DNA of 64,000 bases, from assembly GCF_005280195.1 (NCBI RefSeq), contig NZ_SZPR01000017.1, forward strand, positions 186,001 to 250,000. The letters are read 5' to 3'. The translations under genes were made by a program, and so were the position numbers. Below, in pieces: positions 59,787-64,000 of this stretch. Source of the DNA: Streptomyces galbus (GTDB lineage Bacteria > Actinomycetota > Actinomycetes > Streptomycetales > Streptomycetaceae). The first letter of the stretch is position 1, and every line of letters begins with the position of its first letter. The notes under the pieces were generated by a model that saw only the letters and a list, made by a program, of their open reading frames with translations, did no database searches and had not been told where the DNA came from.

Positions 59787-61742
59787 TCACGCCGTCAGCT
59801 CTTGGCGCAGCGCGTCCCGCAGCCGCGCCGCCCGCTCGGCCACCTCGGCCGGCCCCAGCGTCACCGCGCGGTCCGCCCAGCGCTGTCCCTCGTCCAGCTC
59901 ACCACGACGCGCGTAGACCAGGGCCAGCCGCAGGGCCGCCCGCCCGTGCCCCTCCCGTGCCGCCCGGGTCCACCAGACCACCGCCTCGGGCTCGCTGCCC
60001 TCCCGCACGAGCAGCAGCCCGAGGTTGAACGCGCCGTTGCGCGACCCCGCCTCGGCGGCCAGCCGGTACCACCGCGCCGCCTCGACGACGTCACCGCGCG
60101 CGGCGGCCAGCATCCCGACCCGCACCTGGGCCCGGCGGTGGCCCTGGGAGGCGGCGCGCTCGTACCACTCCTCGCACTCGGTCTTCTCGTGCACCACCTC
60201 GCCGAGCTCGTGCGCCGACGGCCGGGGCCGCCGCGCGTCGAGCACGGTGGCGAGCCGGTACGCCGCCTCCGCGCTGCCCCCGCCCGCGGCGCACCGCAGG
60301 TGCAGCTCGGCCTCCTGCTCGTCCCCGTCCCGCAGGCGCGCGATCCCGACCTGGAGGGCCGCCTCGGTGTGACCGGCGGCGGCCGCCCGCTCGTACCAGC
60401 GCAGCGCCGCCGCGTCCTCACCGCGCCCGGCGTAGAGGATCCCCAGGTTGAACGCGGCGTCCACGCTCCCGGCCTCGGCGGCCTTGGAGAACCACGGCTC
60501 GGCCCCGGTGGTGTCGCCGCCCTGGAGCAACAGGATCGCCAGCGCGTTCGCGGCCTCCCGGTGCCCGGCGTACGCGGCGTGCCGGTACCACTGCTCGGCC
60601 TGGGCGGTCCGTCCCTGCTCGGCGCAGAGCAGCCCGAGGTTGTAGGCGCCGTTGACGTCGCCGGCGTCCAGGGCGGCCCGGTACCAGCGCTCGGCGGTCT
60701 GCGTCTGCCCGCGCTCGGCATGCAGCGCGCCGAGTGCGTTGGCCGCGTTGCCGTCGCCGTCCTGGGCGGCGCGCAGCCACCAGACGGCGGCGTTCTCGGT
60801 GTCACCGGCGTCGCGCAGGAGGAACCCGAGCGCGCAGGCGGCCCGCGCCTCGCCGTCCTTGGCGCTGGTCAGGTACCAGCGCCCGGCCTCCTTCAGCTCG
60901 CCGCGGCGCTCCAGGATCGCCCCGAGGTGCAGCGCGGCCCGGCGGTGGCCGCGCGCGGCGGCCTGCCGGTACCACTGCTCGGCCTCCTCGGCCGGCGGGA
61001 CACCGAGGCCCGTGCCGGACCGCGGTCCGGCGTCCCGGGCCGCGTCGGTGCGCCGGCCGGCCGCGGACCTGTCGTCCGCGTGCACGGCACCGGCCCCGGG
61101 CGTACCGGCGGTCCGTCCCGCGCGGCCCGGCTCGGCGCTCTCGACCGCGCCCCGCTCGAGCGCGCCGCGCTCGGCCGCCCGGCGGTCCAGCGCGCGGGCG
61201 AGCCGGTAGGCCGCCTCGCGGTGTCCGCGCTCGGCCGCGGCCCGCATCCACTGCTCGGCCCCGTCGTCGCCGCGGTGCTCCAGCAGGTCGGCGAGCGCGT
61301 ACGCGCCGAGCACGTGTCCCTGCTCGGCGGACTGGCGCAGCCAGTACTCGGCGGCGGGCTCGTCGCCGCGCTCGCGGTGGTGCCGCCCGAGCGCGTGCGC
61401 GGCGGCCGCGGACCCGGCGACGGCGGCGACCCGCCACCACCCGGCGGCCTCGTCGGCGTAGCCGCGCTGGTGGAGCAGGACACCCAGGTTGTTGGCGGCG
61501 GCGCGGTCCCCGGCCGCGGTGGCGGCACGCAGGTGGGGCTCGGCTCCGTCGAGGTCGGCGCGGCGCAGCAGCAGGGCGCCGAGGACGCTGGCCGCCTCGA
61601 CGTCGCCGGTCTCGGCGGCGAGCCGGAGGCGCACCTCTTCAGCGGCCTCCCCCGTCTCGTCGACGTCCGGGGCCGCTTCCGCCTCCTCACGGGAAGGCTG
61701 CACAAATCGCCCTGTCTCGAACAGAGTTGCCTTGTCCCCCAT
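59787..61742 (-). CDS. Long TPR/Sel1-like repeat protein
   Basis: The product has about 651 aa, with ATG 61742 or 61751 as start. After a 40-residue acidic N terminus, nearly all of it is tandem Sel1-like repeats of 34-36 residues built on AExWYRxAAxxGHxxAAxxLGxLL (for example AEQWYRHAAYAGHREAANAL). The array is interrupted once near 205-250 by a disordered Ala/Gly/Arg insert (GAVHADDRSAAGRR). No signal peptide or membrane segment. Such proteins form superhelical scaffolds; partner unknown. It lies between two identical tRNA genes. Confidence 0.85.
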   Translation of the reverse strand: MGDKATLFETGRFVQPSREEAEAAPDVDETGEAAEEVRLRLAAETGDVEAASVLGALLLRRADLDGAEPHLRAATAAGDRAAANNLGVLLHQRGYADEAAGWWRVAAVAGSAAAAHALGRHHRERGDEPAAEYWLRQSAEQGHVLGAYALADLLEHRGDDGAEQWMRAAAERGHREAAYRLARALDRRAAERGALERGAVESAEPGRAGRTAGTPGAGAVHADDRSAAGRRTDAARDAGPRSGTGLGVPPAEEAEQWYRQAAARGHRRAALHLGAILERRGELKEAGRWYLTSAKDGEARAACALGFLLRDAGDTENAAVWWLRAAQDGDGNAANALGALHAERGQTQTAERWYRAALDAGDVNGAYNLGLLCAEQGRTAQAEQWYRHAAYAGHREAANALAILLLQGGDTTGAEPWFSKAAEAGSVDAAFNLGILYAGRGEDAAALRWYERAAAAGHTEAALQVGIARLRDGDEQEAELHLRCAAGGGSAEAAYRLATVLDARRPRPSAHELGEVVHEKTECEEWYERAASQGHRRAQVRVGMLAAARGDVVEAARWYRLAAEAGSRNGAFNLGLLLVREGSEPEAVVWWTRAAREGHGRAALRLALVYARRGELDEGQRWADRAVTLGPAEVAERAARLRDALRQELTA

Positions 61743-61917
61743 AACGTCCATCGTCGCACCACCCGCAACCCGGGTACACCTGGTATACCGCAGCCAGTGA
61801 GGTCACTTCAGCGTTTTGTCGACATGCCCACAGAGAGACAAGTCAAACACAGGTCACCCCAACTCGCCGCGGCGGCGCGGCCGTACGCCCCCTCGGTACA
61901 TCCGTTCGCACACGACG

Positions 61918-61950
61918 AAGGCCCGGATCCCTGTGAGGAATCCGGGCCTT
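61918..61950 (-). terminator. Terminator of the second tRNA-fMet gene
   Basis: AAGGCCCGGAT (61918-61928) and ATCCGGGCCTT (61940-61950) pair over 11 bp with an 11-nt loop, at the same distance from its tRNA as in copy 1. Confidence 0.75.
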
Positions 61951-61960
61951 CGTCCTGCAG

Positions 61961-62034
61961 TAGCGGGGACAGGATTTGAACCTGCGACCTCTGGGTTATG
62001 AGCCCAGCGAGCTACCGAGCTGCTCCACCCCGCG
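61961..62034 (-). tRNA. Initiator tRNA-Met (anticodon CAT), copy 2
   Basis: Sequence identical over the 74 nt to copy 1, with the CAT anticodon (complement at 61998-62000), three G-C pairs in the anticodon stem and the 1-72 C-T mismatch. The flanks differ, apart from a CAG next to the 3' end. Confidence 0.95.
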
Positions 62035-62096
62035 CCGTGTTCCATCACCGTATCACGGCACGGAGGGGGGCCCGCTCGGCAGCTCAGCCGCCGGTC

Positions 62097-64000
62097 TCAG
62101 CCACCGGCGCCGGCCGTCGGGCTGGGGCTGCCGCTCGGCGCGCTGCTCGCGCCGGCGCTCGGTTTGCTGCTCGGGCTGCTGCTCGCCTTGCCGCCCGAAC
62201 TCCCGGCGCCGCCCTTGCCCTTGGCGGCCGCCTGCGCGTCCTCGGCCCGCTGGAGTGCGTCCTGGAGGTCCTTCTGGGCCTTGCCGTACGCCTCCCAGTC
62301 ACCCTTCTTCAGCGCTTCCTGACCCGCGTCGAAGGCCTTCTGGGCGTCCTGGAGCGCCTGTTGGACGGTGGCGTTGCCGGTCGACGGCGGCGGCTTGGTG
62401 CCGGAGTCCGGTGGCCGGGGCGTGGTGCTCTCGGCCCCGAAGACCTTGTCGAGCGCCTCGTCCAGCGTGTTCTCGAAGGCCGTGTTGCCGCCGTAGGTCA
62501 CCAACACCTTGCGCAGCAGCGGGTACTTCAGCCCGCCACCGCGGACGTACACCGGCTCCACGTAGAGCAGTCCGCCGTCGAGCGGCACCGTGAGCAGGTT
62601 GCCGTACTCCACCTCCGAGTCGCCGCCGCGCAGCAGACGGATGGACTCGGCGATGTTCTGTTCGGAGTTGAACTGGCTCTGCACCTGTTTCGGTCCGTCG
62701 ACCGTCGTGCTCGTCGGCAGCTTCAGGATGCGGATCTTCCCGTAGTCCGGTGTGCCCGCCTCCGAGTCCACGGCCATGAACGCGCTGAGGTTGTCCCGGC
62801 CGTTGGGCGTGAACGTCGTCGTCAGCGAGAACGCCTGGGCCTGCTGGTCGGGCATCTTCATGCTCAGGTAGTACGGCGGCACCGCGTCGCCCGACTTGTT
62901 GGTCGGGTCGTCCGGCACCTGCCACACCTCGCTGCCGCTGAGGAACGTCTGCGCGTCCTTCACGTGGTAGCGGGAGAGCAGCTCGCGCTGCACCTTGAAC
63001 AGGTCCTGCGGGTAGCGCAGGTGGGCCATCAGCGACGGGGAGATGTCGGACTTCGACTTCACCGTGTGCGGGAACGCCTTCATCCACGTCTTCAGGACGG
63101 GGTCCTGGGTGTCCCACTGGTAGAGCTTGACCTCGCCGGTGTACGCGTCGACGGTCGCCTTCACCGAGTTGCGGATGTAGTTGACCTGGTTCTGCTGGGC
63201 CACCACCGCACGGTTGTCGTTGGCGGCGGTCAGCGAGTCGGCGGTGGTGTCGCCGAGGGTCGTACGGGAGGCGTACGGATAGCCGTTGGTGGTCGTGTAC
63301 GCGTCGACGATCCACTGGATCTTGTCGTCCACGACCGCCGGGTAGGCGTCGCCGTCGATGGTCAGCCACGGGGCGACCGCCTCGACGCGGTCCTTCGGCG
63401 TGCGGTTGTACAGGATCCGCGACCCGTCGCCGATGGCGCCCGAGTACAGGATCTGGGGCTCGCCGAACGCGACCGCGTACGCCGCCCGGTTGAGCGGGTT
63501 GGAGAGGTTGACGCCGCTCTTGCCCTGGTAGCTGGTGGTCTTCTCACCGTTGTCGTCGGAGTAGTCGATCTCCTTCTGGGGACCGCCGACGATGGAGTAC
63601 GTGGTCGTCTTCTCGCCGTAGTAGATCCGCTGCTGGTACGAGCCCAGGTCGCCCTTGGACGGCAGGTCGGACTCGGTGAACACCGGGCGCCCCTCGGCGT
63701 CGGCGGTGGTGCCCTTGGCGGCGACCACGCCGTAACCGTGGGTGTAGCGGAAGTGGTTGTTGATCCAGTTCTGCTTGTCCACGCCCGCGAGGTTCAGCTC
63801 GCGCAGACCGATCACCGTGTCCTGGTCGGTGCCGTTCTGGTTGTAGCGGTCCACGTCCAGGTTGGTCGGGAAGGCGTAGTACTTCCGCATCTGCTGGAGC
63901 TGCTGGAACGTCGGCGAGACGATGTTCGGGTCAAGCACACGGATGCTGGCGGTCTTGGAGACGTCGTCGCGCAGCGTCGACTTGTCCTGGGTGGTGCTGG
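62097..64000 (-). CDS. UPF0182 family membrane protein, C-terminal part (5' end outside window)
   Basis: The frame is open from the right edge to the stop at 62097 (about 634 residues visible). The extracytoplasmic region of UPF0182 is recognised: TQDKSTLRDDVSKTASIRVLDPNIVSPTFQQLQQMRKYYAFP, VIGLRELN, NHFRYTHGYGVVAA, EAVAPWLTIDGDAYPAVVDDKIQWIVDAYTTTNGYPYA and FPHTVKSKSDISPSLMAHLRYPQDLFKVQRELLSRYHV. The missing N terminus should hold about seven membrane spans. The C-terminal tail is Pro/Ser/Lys-rich. Role unknown; conserved in actinobacteria. Confidence 0.92.
   Translation of the reverse strand, partial: STTQDKSTLRDDVSKTASIRVLDPNIVSPTFQQLQQMRKYYAFPTNLDVDRYNQNGTDQDTVIGLRELNLAGVDKQNWINNHFRYTHGYGVVAAKGTTADAEGRPVFTESDLPSKGDLGSYQQRIYYGEKTTTYSIVGGPQKEIDYSDDNGEKTTSYQGKSGVNLSNPLNRAAYAVAFGEPQILYSGAIGDGSRILYNRTPKDRVEAVAPWLTIDGDAYPAVVDDKIQWIVDAYTTTNGYPYASRTTLGDTTADSLTAANDNRAVVAQQNQVNYIRNSVKATVDAYTGEVKLYQWDTQDPVLKTWMKAFPHTVKSKSDISPSLMAHLRYPQDLFKVQRELLSRYHVKDAQTFLSGSEVWQVPDDPTNKSGDAVPPYYLSMKMPDQQAQAFSLTTTFTPNGRDNLSAFMAVDSEAGTPDYGKIRILKLPTSTTVDGPKQVQSQFNSEQNIAESIRLLRGGDSEVEYGNLLTVPLDGGLLYVEPVYVRGGGLKYPLLRKVLVTYGGNTAFENTLDEALDKVFGAESTTPRPPDSGTKPPPSTGNATVQQALQDAQKAFDAGQEALKKGDWEAYGKAQKDLQDALQRAEDAQAAAKGKGGAGSSGGKASSSPSSKPSAGASSAPSGSPSPTAGAGG

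Noticed and set aside
59673..61979. 768-aa plus-strand frame opposite the Sel1-repeat gene
   Set aside because: It is the complement of a repetitive gene and runs across a tRNA gene; no domain is recognised.
59636..62034. Direct tRNA repeats as attachment sites of an integrated element
   Set aside because: No integrase, excisionase or phage-like gene lies between or next to them; a simple duplication is more likely.
1..64000. CRISPR arrays or insertion sequences
   Set aside because: I saw no regularly spaced repeats, transposase motifs or terminal inverted repeats in the window.

Overview
The window is chromosomal DNA of a Streptomyces. Evidence: very high G+C with strong third-position G/C bias, GTG/TTG starts, rare TTA codons, and actinobacterial marker genes (wblE, sigR-rsrA, dasR-dasABC, nrdABS behind a B12 riboswitch, an EshA-type encapsulin, epi-isozizaene synthase with its P450). 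From memory, the gene order from about 11 kb rightward follows the S. coelicolor SCO52xx region in reverse, so most of the window is conserved core.

Left end (1-4.6 kb): a foreign-looking island of visibly lower G+C. Four genes, each with at least one TTA codon: a DNA adenine methylase-like gene running off the left edge (minus strand), and a divergent tight operon of a 707-aa protein with two GHKL ATPase domains (N-terminal Hsp90/MutL-like, C-terminal histidine kinase-like), a receiver protein without a DNA-binding domain, and a soluble ComEC-like metallo-beta-lactamase hydrolase. This looks like a two-component signalling cassette with an enzymatic effector next to a methylase, a candidate anti-phage system. 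It is the most novel item here.

4.8-11.1 kb: small metabolic genes and regulators: GNAT, phosphate transporter, VOC, DUF952, zinc ribbon, a DHFR-like reductase divergent from a TetR gene, and an SDR divergent from an Rrf2 gene, both with palindromic operators between them. 11.3-14 kb: polyprenyl diphosphate synthase downstream of a family 2B encapsulin shell with a cyclic-nucleotide-type domain. 14.2-17.8 kb: amidase, PLP enzyme, CPA1 antiporter and UBP zinc finger.

18-24 kb: anti-sigma/sigma pair prsH-sigH, lipid kinase, wblE and a PdtaS-type kinase. 24-30.7 kb: the N-acetylglucosamine/chitin regulon (nagB, GH3, dasCBA, dasR) with DasR sites. 30.8-33.4 kb: DUF3311 plus SSS symporter and a GNAT. 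33.4-38.3 kb: NrdR boxes, cobalamin riboswitch and nrdABS. 38.3-40.8 kb: albaflavenone pair (P450 and terpene synthase).

41-47 kb: peptide deformylase, a TPR-like protein, two membrane HD proteins, and the thiol-stress pair sigR-rsrA with its own sigma-R promoter and the longer sigma-R' reading frame. 47-56.7 kb: hydrolase, SRAP peptidase, M50 protease, aroA, rsgA, SMR exporter, TetR, hisN, CBS protein, katA and its Fur-type regulator. 56.8-59.3 kb: two secreted beta-1,3-glucanases with a LacI-type operator. 59.6-62 kb: two identical initiator tRNA genes flanking a Sel1-repeat protein. The right edge cuts a UPF0182 gene.
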